DNA of 64,000 nucleotides, from positions 62,001-126,000 of the forward strand of contig JAHHIF010000002.1 of NCBI GenBank assembly GCA_019358875.1, given 5' to 3'. Both the position numbers and the translations under genes were made by a program. The notes beneath the pieces are model-generated. The model did not search any database. It saw only the letters and a program-made list of their open reading frames with translations, and was not told where the DNA came from. The first letter of the stretch is position 1. Each line of letters starts with the position of its first letter. Shown here in pieces: positions 37,301-48,000 of this stretch. This DNA is from Symplocastrum torsivum CPER-KK1. Its GTDB lineage: Bacteria > Cyanobacteriota > Cyanobacteriia > Cyanobacteriales > Coleofasciculaceae.

Positions 37301-39207
37301 CAGGGAATAAACGCTTGATAGCCTATGTCGTTCTTCAACCAGAGCAGATACTAACGACTACAGAACTGCGCCGCTTCCTAGAGAAGAAGCTGCCTCAGTA
37401 TATGCTGCCAACGGTTTTCGTGATGCTGGATGCTCTACCGCTCTTACCCAGCGGCAAAGTGGCTCGTCACGCACTACCTGACCCTGACACAGGCAAATCC
37501 GAGTTAGAAAAAACCTTTGTGCCGCCTCGTACTGCTGTCGAGAAAGTGCTAGCCAGCATCTGGAGCGATGTTCTGAGACGGGAGTTGGTCGGAGTAGAAG
37601 ACAACTTCTTTGAGCTAGGTGGAGATTCTATCCTCAGCCTGCAAATTATTTCCAAAGCTAATCAGGCAGGTCTTAAGCTTGCCCCCAAGCACCTGTTTCA
37701 GTACCAGACAATTGCTGAGTTAGCTGAAGTGGCGGGTACAACCCAGACACCGCAGGCAGAACAGGGCTTAGTAACGGGTGTAGTGCCTCTCACTCCTATC
37801 CAACACTGGTTTTTTGAGCAGGATCTTCCAGAACCGCACCACTGGAACCAAGCCGTTTTGCTGGAATTGCGGCAAGCGCTGAACCCAGAGGTATTAGATA
37901 AGGCAGTGCAGCACCTGTTGGTACACCATGATGCACTCCGTTTGTGTTTTGAGCGGCAGGCATCCCATTGGCAACAAGTGAACGCTGGTTTTGTTAAATC
38001 CGTATCCTTAACACAGGTGGATTTGTCAGCGCTGTCGGAATCGGAGCAGGGAGCGGCAATTGAAGCGGCAGCAGCCCAATTGCAGGCTAGTTTAAATCTG
38101 TCTGAGGGTTCGTTAGTGCGGGTCGCTCTGTTTGACCTTGGAGCTAACAAACCGGGGCGTTTGCTACTCGTCATCCACCATCTGGCGGTCGATGGTGTCT
38201 CGTGGCGGATTTTGCTGGAGGATTTACAGACGGCTTACCAGCAACTCAGTCGTGGAGAAAGCGTTCATCTACCACCGAAGACGACCTCTTTCAAGGATTG
38301 GGCAGAGCGACTGACTCAATACGCGAAATCGGGAACGCTAGAGCAAGAGCTGAACTATTGGCTTACCGAATCCCACACGCAAGTCTCCCCGCTACCAGTA
38401 GACTATCTGGAGGGTGACAACACCGAGGCTTCAGCCCGCACCCTATCAGTGTCGCTCAGCGCAGAGGAAACCCAAGCTCTGCTACAAGACGTACCGCAAG
38501 CCTACAATACCCAAATTAACGACGTGCTACTGACTGCCTTGGTGCAAGTTTTTGCCCAGTGGACGGGTTCGCCGTCTCTGCTCGTTGATTTAGAGGGACA
38601 TGGGCGAGAAGAACTATTCGAGGATGTGGATCTATCGCACACGGTAGGTTGGTTTACGACTGTATTCCCCATCCTGTTGAATCTGGAGGAGAGTTCTCAT
38701 CCAGGGGAGGCATTGAAATCAGTTAAGGAACAGCTACGCTGCATTCCCAATCGAGGTATTGGCTACGGTTTGCTGCGCTATCTTAGCGATCGCACGGAAA
38801 TTACCACGAAACTGCGCGAACGTCCCCAAGCTGAGATACTTTTCAACTACCTGGGTCAGGTTGATCGCGTTTTGTCAGGATCGCCTCTGTTTCTACTGGC
38901 AAACGAGTCTAGCGGAACTGCTCATAGCCTCAAGGGAAGTCGCGGCTATTTGTTAGAAGTGAACGGGCTGGTGGTGAAGAACCAACTGCAATTGCATTGG
39001 ACGTACAGCGAGACTATTCATAAACGAGTCACCGTTGAGAGGCTGGCAGAGAGTTTTGTGGAAGCGTTGCGATCGCTTATCGCCCACTGTCAGTCTTCTG
39101 ATGCAGGCGGCTTTACCCCTTCAGACTTCCCACTGGCACAGCTTGGACAAGACGAACTCGATGCAGTATTGGGCATGGTTGAGTTTGAAGGAGGAGCAAT
39201 CCGATGA
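34363..39207 (+). CDS. NRPS module: C-A(basic residue?)-T-E
   Basis: 1614 residues. The LCL-type condensation domain (PLSFAQARLWFLDEL; HHLVSDDW near 171) is followed by an A domain (about 500-1020), T (GGDSIL near 1087) and an epimerisation domain (about 1110-1590; PLTPIQHWFFEQ, HHLAVDGVSW near 1271, VGWFTTVFP). The code read by hand is DAEDIGSIVK, which resembles some Lys/Orn codes (such as bacitracin Lys, DAESIGSVCK) but is no exact match, so the substrate is uncertain. The E domain means a D-residue. The end FTPSDFPLAQ looks like a COM docking donor. The stop overlaps the next start (ATGA), so the two are translationally coupled. Confidence 0.92.
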   Translation: MSSLKLSAKRRALLEVLLQEKGVDSSPIERISRRNSSDPVPLSFAQARLWFLDELMSGSPLFNISTALRLKGSLNVAAFEQSLNEIIKRHEALRTNVVKVDGQPFQAIAPTSTLTLPLVNLQEFSDVAREAEVLRLAREEAKRPFNLECDRLLRATLLRLNETEYIVLFTIHHLVSDDWSIGILIRELTALYEAFNHNHPSPLPELPIQYADFALWQQQWLQGDVLQNQLSYWKQQLGGHLPILQLPTDHPRPAVATFRGASQSFSLTAELTEALKVLSQKEDATLFMILLAAFKTLLYRYTGSEDVVVGSPIANRNRAEIEGLIGCFVNTLVLRTELSGNPTFRALLRRVREVTLGAYAHQDLPFEKLVEELQPERNLSYTPLFQVMFVMQDNVSMSALELSDLTWSPLTSNKDTTDFDLTLYVTEVRGELVGTLEYSTDLFDAATIARMAEHLQTLLSGIVANPEQRLFELPLLTATEQHQVLVAWNGTQTNYPQERCIHELFEAQVEHSPDAIAVVFEDEYLSYRELNQRANRVAHHLQKLGVKPEVLVGICVERSLEMVVGILGILKAGGAYLPLDPAYPQERLAFMMEDAQISLLLTQERLKEWLPENKTQVVCLDADWEVIHRESLENLVNSATSENLAYVIYTSGSTGQPKGVMIQHQSLVNYTQTASVEYSISSSERILQFASISFDAAAEEIFPCLAQGATLVLRTDSMLNSVPAFLQQCREKSITVLDLPTAFWHQLTVELSEKRLQLPDQLRLVIIGGERALPERLAMWQKQVGKRVQLVNSYGPTEATIVATMSNLSKMAEVDARLREVPIGRAIPNVQVYVLDPYLQPTPIGVPGELYIGGAGLARGYLNRPELTAEKFINIPLAQIQKTPPKAPPYQGEIKEGNSNSGKKSNLESSELEENSYSRRLYKTGDLARYLPSGEIELIGRIDDQVKIRGFRIELGEIEAVLSQHPGIRETVVVVREDEPGNKRLIAYVVLQPEQILTTTELRRFLEKKLPQYMLPTVFVMLDALPLLPSGKVARHALPDPDTGKSELEKTFVPPRTAVEKVLASIWSDVLRRELVGVEDNFFELGGDSILSLQIISKANQAGLKLAPKHLFQYQTIAELAEVAGTTQTPQAEQGLVTGVVPLTPIQHWFFEQDLPEPHHWNQAVLLELRQALNPEVLDKAVQHLLVHHDALRLCFERQASHWQQVNAGFVKSVSLTQVDLSALSESEQGAAIEAAAAQLQASLNLSEGSLVRVALFDLGANKPGRLLLVIHHLAVDGVSWRILLEDLQTAYQQLSRGESVHLPPKTTSFKDWAERLTQYAKSGTLEQELNYWLTESHTQVSPLPVDYLEGDNTEASARTLSVSLSAEETQALLQDVPQAYNTQINDVLLTALVQVFAQWTGSPSLLVDLEGHGREELFEDVDLSHTVGWFTTVFPILLNLEESSHPGEALKSVKEQLRCIPNRGIGYGLLRYLSDRTEITTKLRERPQAEILFNYLGQVDRVLSGSPLFLLANESSGTAHSLKGSRGYLLEVNGLVVKNQLQLHWTYSETIHKRVTVERLAESFVEALRSLIAHCQSSDAGGFTPSDFPLAQLGQDELDAVLGMVEFEGGAIR
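37009..37052 (+). repeat. Short GC-rich hairpin repeat in an A domain
   Basis: CTCCT...CCCCTTACCAAGGGG...AGGAGG forms a nested palindrome before the A7 motif YKTGD. It sits within an insertion of about 34 residues, absent from the module at 45-50 kb, which reads straight from NNPFIPGER to LYKTGD. Confidence 0.5.
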
Positions 39208-42200
39208 GTGTCAAAACTGTTGAAGACGCCTATCCTTTAACTTCTTTGCAACAGGGAATACTGTTCCACAGCCTTTATGCTCCATCATCTGGGGTGTATG
39301 TCGAACAAATGAGCTTTGACCTGTCTGGAACGTTGAACGTTTCGGCATTTACCCAAGCTTGGCAGCAAGTGATAGATCGGCATTCAATCTTACGAACTGC
39401 CTTTGTCTGGGAAAAGCTTAAGAAGCCACTGCAAGTAGTGGGTCGGCAGGTAAAACTCCCCTGGGAAGAGCACAACTGGCAGGGAATCAGCCCCATAGAG
39501 CAACAAGCACGGCTGAAGAATTTACTACGAGCAGAGCGAAAGCAAGGCTTTGAGCTGTCTAAGGCTCCGCTGATGCGCTTAACCCTAATCCAGCTAACAG
39601 AGGCTACCTATCACTTGATTTGGAGCCATCACCACTTACTGCTTGATGGCTGGTCTACTCAGTTAATCTTTAAGGAAGTCATTGCCTACTATGAAGCCTT
39701 TTGCCAAGGTCAGCAACTCTCCTTAGAACGCCCCCGTCCTTACCGCGACTACATCGCCTGGTTACAGCAGCAGGATTTGTCTCAGGCAGAAGCTTTTTGG
39801 CGGGAGAAGCTTAAGGGTTTTACAGCTCCAACACCCTTAAGCGTAGACCAGGTTTTTCGGACGTTGCCCGACCAGAAGGAAGACTACGAGGAGCAGGAAA
39901 TTAGGCTATCAGCCAAAACAACAGCAGCATTACAGTCACTAGGACAGCAGCAACGTCTAACGCTGAATACCCTAGTGCAGGGAGCCTGGGCTTTGCTTTT
40001 AAGTCGCTATAGCGGTGAGGAAGACGTGGTATTTGGGGCGACCGTCTCTGGTCGTTCGTCTGCCCTAGCCAAAGTAGAGTCTATGGTGGGACTGTTTATT
40101 AATACCCTACCGATACGAGTGCAGGTCGCTTCTGAAGAGTCTCTTGTGACCTGGCTACAGCAACTCCAAGCCCAACAAACTGAGGCGCGTCAGTACGAAT
40201 ATAGTTCGCTCGTGGATATACAGGGATGGAGTGATGTCCCTAGGGATATGCCTTTGTTTGAGAGTATTGTAGTTTTTGAGAACTATCCCGTAGAGGCACA
40301 CCATAGGGAGCGAGTTGCAGACCTAGAGATTGGTAATGTTCGTGCGTTTGAACAGACAAACTATCCCCTAACTGCGATCGCATTACCCGGTTCGGAGTTG
40401 GTGCTGAAGGTTTTGTACGATTGCCATCGGTTTGATAGTGCAACCATTACCCGAATGTTAGGTCACTTCCAAACCGTGCTGGAAAACATGGTTGCCAATC
40501 CAAAGCAGCGCCTTTGTGAGTTATCGCTGTTGACCGAAGCCGAACGGCATCAACTGCTAGAAGCGTGGAATGAGACTCAAGCTGAATATCCCCAAGATTC
40601 ATGCCTTCACCAACTCTTTGAAGCGCAAGTCGAGCGAACCCCCAACGCCATTGCCGCAGTCTTTGAAGACCAGCAACTAACGTATCAAGAACTCAACGCG
40701 AGGGCGAATCAGCTAGCACACGACTTGCAAAAACTGGGCGTGGAGCCAGAAGTGCTGGTGGGAATTTGTGTGGAGCGATCGCTTGATATGATTATCGGCA
40801 TCCTCGGCATTCTCAAAGCTGGCGGCGCTTACGTTCCCTTAGACCCTGCCTATCCTAAAGAGCGATTGGCTTTCATGTTGGAGGATGCTCAGGTTTCGGT
40901 GCTGCTGACTCAACAGCGCCTTTTAGAAATACTTCCCGAACACACAGCCAAAATCGTCTGCCTGGATGCTGACTGGGAAATAATACAAGCCAGCGATCGC
41001 AGCTTAATCCAAAATTCACCCCCCCAACCCCCCTTGCCAAGGGGGGAGTACAAGGAAAAGCTTTTATCCTTGAGGGACACAGGGGAGTCAACGGGGGGAG
41101 TCAAAAGCCTAAATTCTTCCAACTTGGCGTATGTAATTTATACCTCTGGTTCTACAGGAAAGCCCAAGGGCGTTCAAATTTCGCATCGTGCGCTTGTTAA
41201 CTTCCTATGTTCCATGCGTCTTGCTCCGGGACTGAGTGAGCAAGATATACTCCTTGCTGTCACCACGCTATCTTTTGATATTGCTGGCTTAGAACTTTAC
41301 TTACCCCTAATTGTCGGTGCCCGTGTGGTCATCGCTAGTCGGGAAGTAGCGGCTGATGGCATTCGGTTGTCAGAGTTGCTGACTCACTCCGGCGCTACGG
41401 TGATGCAAGCAACGCCTGCAACTTGGCGAATGCTGCTAGCGGCTGGATGGCAGGGTAACAAGCCGCTAAAAATACTTTGCGGGGGTGAGGCTTTATCACG
41501 GGAATTAGCGAATCAGTTGCTGACTCGCTGCGATTCTCTCTGGAACTTGTACGGGCCAACAGAGACGACCATCTGGTCTACCCTCTATCAGGTAAAGTCT
41601 GGAGATGGGGCGGTTCCCATTGGTCGTGCGATCGCAAACACTCAAGTTTACATACTAGACCACCGCTTGCAACCCACTCCTATGGGAGTTCCCGGCGAAC
41701 TCTACATCGGTGGCGCAGGAGTAGCCCGTGGCTATCTCAATCGCCCCGAACTCACTGCCGAACGGTTTATATCCAATCCTTTTAGCAAGCAACCAGAGGC
41801 GCGACTTTATAAAACTGGAGACTTGGCGCGTTATCTCCCTAACGGAGACATCGAATACTTGGGGAGAATTGACTATCAGGTAAAAATTCGCGGCTTCCGA
41901 ATTGAACTGGGAGAAATCGAAACTGCCTTGGCTCAATACCCAGGCGTGGAACAGGCAGTTGTTCTAGCCAGGGAGGATAGCCCCGGACTCCAGCGCCTAG
42001 TCGCCTACGTTGTCCTTAACGAGCAATCCCCCAATCCAAAATCCACCCCCCCCATCCCCTTAGTAAGGGGGGAGCAAAATCCAAAATTGAGTGAGTTGCG
42101 GGACTTCCTGAAAAAGCAGCTACCTGACTACATGGTTCCTTCTGCCTTTGTGCTGCTTTCTGCTCTACCACTGACACCCAACGGCAAACTAGATCGCCGC

Positions 42201-44909
42201 ACCTTACCCGCACCAGACGCAACGACGCTGGCAGGAGAAACAGTCTTTGTTGCACCTCGAACTCCAGTTGAGGAAGTGCTGACAAACCTTTGGGCAGAAG
42301 TCTTCAATCTAGAACAAGTTGGCATCAACGATAATTTCTTTGAATTGGGAGGACATTCTCTACTAGCCACTCAGTTAATTTCCCGGATACGAGATACATT
42401 TCAGGCGGAGTTACCCTTGCGCTGCCTGTTTGAATCGCCAACTATAGCCGAACTAAGCGATCGCATTGAGGCAACCCGTCAAACTGAATCAGAACGACAC
42501 GCGCTGCCCTTAGTACCCGTTTCGCGTTCTGAGGAGTTGCCCTTGTCCTTTGCTCAAGCACGGCTGTGGTTCCTCGATCGCATCGCTCCCGGTAACTGTG
42601 CTTACAATATTCCGGCTGCTGTGCGCCTGACTGGAGTGCTGAACGTGCAAGCATTACAGCAGAGCTTGAACGAAATTGTCCGCCGCCACGAAGCCTTACG
42701 CACTACCTTTGCGATGGGGAACGAGCAACCCATTCAGGTTATCGCACCCTACCTGACTCTACCGCTACCGATAGTAGATTTGCGTGAGTTACCGGAAGTC
42801 GAGCAACAGGCTAAAGTTCAGCAACTCGCCGTCAAGGAGGCTCAATGCCCGTTCGACTTGGAGCGAGATTCACTACTGCGAGCAACGCTGCTGCAATTAG
42901 GCGAAACCGAGCATATCGTACTCTTAACAATGCACCACATCGTTAGTGATGGTTGGTCAATGGGGGTACTCGTCGGGGAAGTAGCAGCACTCTACGAAGC
43001 ATTTTCCTGCGGGAAACCCTCTCCCCTCCCAGAATTGCCCATTCAATATGCAGACTTTGCGGTTTGGCAGAGGCAATGGTTGCTCCAGAAAGCGCTAGAT
43101 GCTCAACTAAGTTACTGGAAACAGCATTTAGCTGGTGCTCCCGCTACACTCAAGTTACCCACGGATCGATCGCGCCCAGCCGTTCAGACGTTTCGAGGTG
43201 TCACCACTCGCTTTGTAATCTCGAAAGACTTGAGTGATGCGATCGCTATCCTCAGTCGCCAGGAGGGAGTTACTCTATTCATGCTCCTGCTGGCTGCCTT
43301 TCAGACGCTGCTGTCCCGTTACACCAATCAGGACGATATCGTTGTTGGCACCGATGTCGCCAACCGCAACCGCAGCGAACTAGAACCACTCATTGGTTTC
43401 TTCGTCAACCTTCTCGTCTTGCGGACTGACTTATCAGGCAACCCCAGTTTCCGGGAGTTGCTGCGTCGGGTGCGCGAAGTCACGTTAGGAGCCTATGCCC
43501 ACCAAGACATGCCCTTCGCGAAGTTAGTAGAGGCTCTAGGCGCAGAGCGGAATCTCAACTATACCCCTCTATTTCAGGTGTTGTTTGTCCTCCAAAATGC
43601 TCCAATGCCTAGTTTGGAACTTTCAAGGCTTACCCTTACTCCCATCGAGATTGAAACTGGAACGGCGAAGTTTGATTTAGCTCTGTTTATGGAAGAAACC
43701 GAGCAAGGACTTATTGGGACTTGGAATTACAGCACCGACCTGTTTGATGCGTCCACCATCACTCGTATGTCAGGTCAGTTTGAAACGCTATTAGGCAACA
43801 TTGTTAAGCACCCCGATACTCCAATCAAGGCACTAGAAATGCTCTCTGAAACTGAAAAACAACAGCAAATTCTAGAACAAGAACAACGCAAAAAGGCTAA
43901 ATTCAACAAATTCAAAAGCGTTAAACCCAAGGCGGTAAGTTTACCTCAAGGAGATTTGGTAAAAACTGATTACCTAACCCAAGGCGAAACTCTACCGTTA
44001 GTCGTCCAACCAACGGGTGAAGATATTGATTTTGTAGATTGGGCAAAAAGCCATCGGGAATTCATAGAAACCCAGTTACTTAAACACGGAGCGATTCTTT
44101 TCCGAGGCTTTAATATTAATTCAGCGACTGAGTTTGAAACTGTTGCTCAAGCTATTTGTCCAGAGTTATTCGGTGAGTATGGCGACTTACCACGAGAGGG
44201 CGTTGAGGGTAAAGTCTATGGCTCCACTCCATACCCAGCAGACAAAGCAATTTTGTTCCACAACGAAAGCTCCCACCTGCAACGTTTTCCTCTGAAAATT
44301 TGGTTTTTCTGCGTCCAACCCGCACAGCAAGGTGGAGAAACGCCAATTGTAGATTGCCGCAAGATGTATCAGCTTCTCGATCCAAAACTGCGAGAACAAT
44401 TGGCTACCAAGCAACTCATGTATGTTCGCAACTACATCGAAGGGCTAGATGTAAGTTGGCAAGATTTCTTCAGAACCACGGATAAAGCAGTGGTTGAAGA
44501 GTATTGCTCTAAAGCTGGAATTGATTTTGAATGGCTTCCAGAAAATGGGTTAAGAACTCGTCAAATTCGACCCGCGATCACAAAACACCAAAAAACTGGC
44601 GAACTAGTCTTTTTCAATCAAATCCAGTTGCATCACCTATCTTTCTTAGACCCAGCCGTTCGAGATTCTTTGTTATCGCTATTTGGGGAAGAAAAGCTAC
44701 CACGTAACGTTTGTTACGGTGATGGTTCTCCCCTAGAAGAGTCAGTTATCCAAGAAATTACTGAAATCTATCAGCGATCGCAAGTCAGTTTCCCTTGGCA
44801 AAAAGGAGACATCCTGATGTTAGATAATATGTTGACTGCACATGGTCGCAATCCTTATGTTGGCTCACGAAAAATCGTAGTAGCAATGGGAGAAATGATA
44901 AATCTTTAA
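39204..44909 (+). CDS. NRPS: C-A(Gly)-T-C with fused TauD-family aspartyl beta-hydroxylase
   Basis: 1901 residues. The first C (LTSLQQGILFHSLY; HHLLLDGW near 142) is of the DCL type that follows E domains. The A domain gives DILQLGLIWK, the Gly code. T (GGHSLL near 1050) and an LCL-type C (HHIVSDGW near 1245) follow, but no A domain comes next. Instead residues about 1590-1900 form an Fe(II)/2-oxoglutarate oxygenase with His1686-x-Glu1688 (FHNESS), His1880 (AHGRNP) and a distal Arg, as in SyrP-type Asp hydroxylases. It would hydroxylate Asp held by the next protein. Two GC-rich repeat inserts lie in the A domain (41006-41105 and 42028-42086). Confidence 0.93.
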   Translation: MSVKTVEDAYPLTSLQQGILFHSLYAPSSGVYVEQMSFDLSGTLNVSAFTQAWQQVIDRHSILRTAFVWEKLKKPLQVVGRQVKLPWEEHNWQGISPIEQQARLKNLLRAERKQGFELSKAPLMRLTLIQLTEATYHLIWSHHHLLLDGWSTQLIFKEVIAYYEAFCQGQQLSLERPRPYRDYIAWLQQQDLSQAEAFWREKLKGFTAPTPLSVDQVFRTLPDQKEDYEEQEIRLSAKTTAALQSLGQQQRLTLNTLVQGAWALLLSRYSGEEDVVFGATVSGRSSALAKVESMVGLFINTLPIRVQVASEESLVTWLQQLQAQQTEARQYEYSSLVDIQGWSDVPRDMPLFESIVVFENYPVEAHHRERVADLEIGNVRAFEQTNYPLTAIALPGSELVLKVLYDCHRFDSATITRMLGHFQTVLENMVANPKQRLCELSLLTEAERHQLLEAWNETQAEYPQDSCLHQLFEAQVERTPNAIAAVFEDQQLTYQELNARANQLAHDLQKLGVEPEVLVGICVERSLDMIIGILGILKAGGAYVPLDPAYPKERLAFMLEDAQVSVLLTQQRLLEILPEHTAKIVCLDADWEIIQASDRSLIQNSPPQPPLPRGEYKEKLLSLRDTGESTGGVKSLNSSNLAYVIYTSGSTGKPKGVQISHRALVNFLCSMRLAPGLSEQDILLAVTTLSFDIAGLELYLPLIVGARVVIASREVAADGIRLSELLTHSGATVMQATPATWRMLLAAGWQGNKPLKILCGGEALSRELANQLLTRCDSLWNLYGPTETTIWSTLYQVKSGDGAVPIGRAIANTQVYILDHRLQPTPMGVPGELYIGGAGVARGYLNRPELTAERFISNPFSKQPEARLYKTGDLARYLPNGDIEYLGRIDYQVKIRGFRIELGEIETALAQYPGVEQAVVLAREDSPGLQRLVAYVVLNEQSPNPKSTPPIPLVRGEQNPKLSELRDFLKKQLPDYMVPSAFVLLSALPLTPNGKLDRRTLPAPDATTLAGETVFVAPRTPVEEVLTNLWAEVFNLEQVGINDNFFELGGHSLLATQLISRIRDTFQAELPLRCLFESPTIAELSDRIEATRQTESERHALPLVPVSRSEELPLSFAQARLWFLDRIAPGNCAYNIPAAVRLTGVLNVQALQQSLNEIVRRHEALRTTFAMGNEQPIQVIAPYLTLPLPIVDLRELPEVEQQAKVQQLAVKEAQCPFDLERDSLLRATLLQLGETEHIVLLTMHHIVSDGWSMGVLVGEVAALYEAFSCGKPSPLPELPIQYADFAVWQRQWLLQKALDAQLSYWKQHLAGAPATLKLPTDRSRPAVQTFRGVTTRFVISKDLSDAIAILSRQEGVTLFMLLLAAFQTLLSRYTNQDDIVVGTDVANRNRSELEPLIGFFVNLLVLRTDLSGNPSFRELLRRVREVTLGAYAHQDMPFAKLVEALGAERNLNYTPLFQVLFVLQNAPMPSLELSRLTLTPIEIETGTAKFDLALFMEETEQGLIGTWNYSTDLFDASTITRMSGQFETLLGNIVKHPDTPIKALEMLSETEKQQQILEQEQRKKAKFNKFKSVKPKAVSLPQGDLVKTDYLTQGETLPLVVQPTGEDIDFVDWAKSHREFIETQLLKHGAILFRGFNINSATEFETVAQAICPELFGEYGDLPREGVEGKVYGSTPYPADKAILFHNESSHLQRFPLKIWFFCVQPAQQGGETPIVDCRKMYQLLDPKLREQLATKQLMYVRNYIEGLDVSWQDFFRTTDKAVVEEYCSKAGIDFEWLPENGLRTRQIRPAITKHQKTGELVFFNQIQLHHLSFLDPAVRDSLLSLFGEEKLPRNVCYGDGSPLEESVIQEITEIYQRSQVSFPWQKGDILMLDNMLTAHGRNPYVGSRKIVVAMGEMINL
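41006..41105 (+). repeat. GC-rich repeat insertion before A3
   Basis: AATCCAAAATTCACCCCCCC, then CCCCCCTTGCCAAGGGGGG, then a second GGGGAG-rich half. It encodes about 33 Pro/Gly/Ser-rich residues in the loop before YVIYTSGSTG. Confidence 0.55.
42028..42086 (+). repeat. GC-rich hairpin flanked by CCAAAAT units
   Basis: CCCCTTAGTAAGGGG forms the stem, with AATCCAAAATCC and AAAATCCAAAATT on each side. It is translated in the loop between YVVL and the ELRDFLKKQLP motif of the Gly A domain. Confidence 0.5.
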
Positions 44910-45035
44910 ACCTTTACATCTCAACTAGGATTTTGTAGTACTATTAAGTCAGTAATCTTTGACTTGTACTCTATTTCAAATCCTTTGTTGTCTTAATAAC
45001 GAAACAAGAGAAGACACAAAGAGTTGGAGAAATCA

Positions 45036-48000
45036 ATGACAGTTAAAATAATTGAGGGATTTCAACTTTCCCCTCAACAAAAACGACTATGGTCGTTACA
45101 GCAAGATAGTCTTGCTTATCAGATCCAAGGTGCTATCCTCATCGAAGGCAATCTCAATCGAGAAGTCCTAAAAGTAGCCCTGCAAAATGTAATCAATCGA
45201 CATGAGATTTTGCGGACAACCTTTCGGCGCAAGCCAGGAATTAAAGCGCCTATTCAAGTTGTAGCGGATAGTAGTGTTCTCTCTTGCCGTGACATCAATC
45301 TAAGTAATTTAGGTTCCAAGCAACAAGAATCCAAAATCGAGGAAATCCTTCAGAAAGAAAGACAGCAAGCCTTCGATTTTGTTCAAAATCCTTTATTGCG
45401 TTTCTGCCTGCTGATACTGTCAGCCCAAAAATATATTTTGCTCATCAGCCTGCCTGTCATTTGTGCTGATAGTAAAACATTAAAAAATCTAGTTGAGGAG
45501 ATTTGCCAGTCTTACATCGCTTCTCTTCAAGGGGAGACATTGCCTGATGAAGATGAAATTGTGCAATACGTCCAATTTTCTGAATGGCAGAATCAATTAC
45601 TTGAAGATGAGGATGGATTAGCTGGTAAAAAGTACTGGGAGAAGCAAGATTTTTCTGGGCTGACACCGTTAACTTTGCCTTTTGAAAACAAACTCAGTGA
45701 TATCCCAGCCAATTTTGAATTCAATTCTATTGAGTGTAAGCTTGAGCCTGATATTGCTGCCAAAATCGAAGCACTAACGCAGAAACACGAGACTTCGGTT
45801 TCTACAGTATTGCTAACGTGTTGGCAGATTCTGCTGTGGCGGCTGACAGGGCAGCAAAATATTATCATCGGTACTACATTCGATGGTCGCCCCTATGAAG
45901 AGTTAGAGCGATCGCTAGGATTATTCGCCAAGTATTTACCCTTAACTTGCTACTTCGAGACTCACTCCAAATTTAGTGAAATCTTAAGTCAAGTTAATCA
46001 ATCGGTTCATGATGCTTACGAATGGCAAGAGTACTTTACAGATACCGAGCATGATACGGATATAGGATTTTTACCTTTTGGCTTTGAGTATGAAGAATGG
46101 TCATCTCAAGACTCGGAAGCTGCTGTGCATTTTTCACTGTACAAACACTACATCTGTCTCGACCGATTCAAAGTAAAACTTTCCTGCAATCGTTACGATG
46201 ACTCAATAGTAGCTGCATTTCAATACGAGAAAAGTTATTTTTTAGAAGATGATATTAAACGTCTGGCAGAACGGTTTTATACCTTAGTAGAAAGCCTTGT
46301 CAGTAATCCAGAAGCGGCTGCGATTAAGCTAAATATTTTGAGCGATCGCGAACGACAGCAGCTATTAGTGGAGTTCAATCACACGGCTGTCGATTATCCA
46401 AAAAAAACCTGCATTCACAAACTATTTGAAGACCAAGCCGCGAGAACACCAGATAATATTGCCGTTGTCTTTGAAGAGCAAGCATTAACCTACCGCGAAC
46501 TCAATACCCGTGCTAACAAACTAGCCCATTACCTACAGCAACTAGGTGTTAAGCCGGATATGTTAGTGGGGCTACTTGTAGAACGCTCAATTGACCTGAT
46601 TATAGGACTGCTTGGCATTCTCAAAGCTGGGGGAGCATACCTTCCCCTAGACCCCACTTTGCCCCCTTCTGGCATTGCGCTTCGGTTGCAAGATGCTCAA
46701 GTGTCATTGCTCCTTAGCCAAACATCGTTAGTTAAAAGCAAAGAACTTCTGACGAACAACCAAGAACAAAGAACAATCATTTGTCTAGATACAGACTGGG
46801 AGAAAATAGATCGAGAATGCGATCGCAATCCGGCTAGCAACGTTAAACCAGAGAACTTAGCCTACGTCATCTACACCTCTGGTTCTACTGGTGTTCCCAA
46901 AGGCGTTGCGATCGAACACCAGCAACTCCTCAACTACCTGTACAGCATCCAGGAAATCCTCAATCTTCCCACAGGTGCCAGTTATGCGACAGTGTCCACC
47001 TTTGCTGCTGATTTGGGTAAAACGGTAATCTTTCCAGCCTTGTGCAGTGGTGGATGTTTGCATATACTATCTAGCGATCGCGCTTCCGATCCGCAAGCCT
47101 TAGCCGATTACTTCCAGCGCCATCCCATCGACTGCCTCAAGATTGTTCCGTCTCACCTGAAAGCCTTACTGACTTGTGAAAATCCCCAGCAAATTCTACC
47201 TCGCCAGCGACTAGTACTCGGAGGTGAAGCTTGTAGTTGGGACTTAATCAGACAGATTCAGCAGCTAGCACCAGAGTGCCAAATTCTCAACCACTACGGC
47301 CCAACCGAAGCCACTATCGGCGTTCTCACCTATCCAATAACCAACAATCCATCCGCTACATCTACCCCTCTTTTTAACGAGGAGGAATCAAAATCCGTTG
47401 CCAAATTCTCTGCTACAGTTCCCATTGGTCGTCCCATTGCCAACACTCAAATCTATCTGCTCGACTCTGAAGGGCAACCCGTCCCCATTGGCGTACCAGG
47501 AGAATTGCATATTGGTGGTGCAGGGTTAGCACGAGGCTATCTACATCGACCAGAACTGACTGCCGAGAAATTCGTCAATAATCCTTTTATTCCTGGAGAG
47601 CGGCTTTACAAAACCGGGGATTTAGCTCGTTACTTACCCGACGGAACTCTTGAATTTCTCAGACGAATTGACAACCAAGTCAAGATACACGGCTTTCGCA
47701 TTGAGCTAGGAGAGATTGAAGCCGCATTGATGAAACACCCTGGCGTCAGTGAAACCGTCGTCATAGCGCAGGAAGATGAACCAGGCAACAAGCGCTTAGT
47801 TGGTTATGTAGTACCCAAACACAAATCGGCTCCAGCTAGCAGCGAGTTGCGAAGCTTCCTGCTAGAGTGGTTGCCAGAATATATGGTGCCGTCTTTCTTC
47901 GTGCAGCTCAAGGCTCTACCGTTGACACCCAATGGCAAAGTCAATCGCCAAATGCTGCCAGCACCGGATGCGTCTAGACCTGAGTTGAAAGACACCTATG

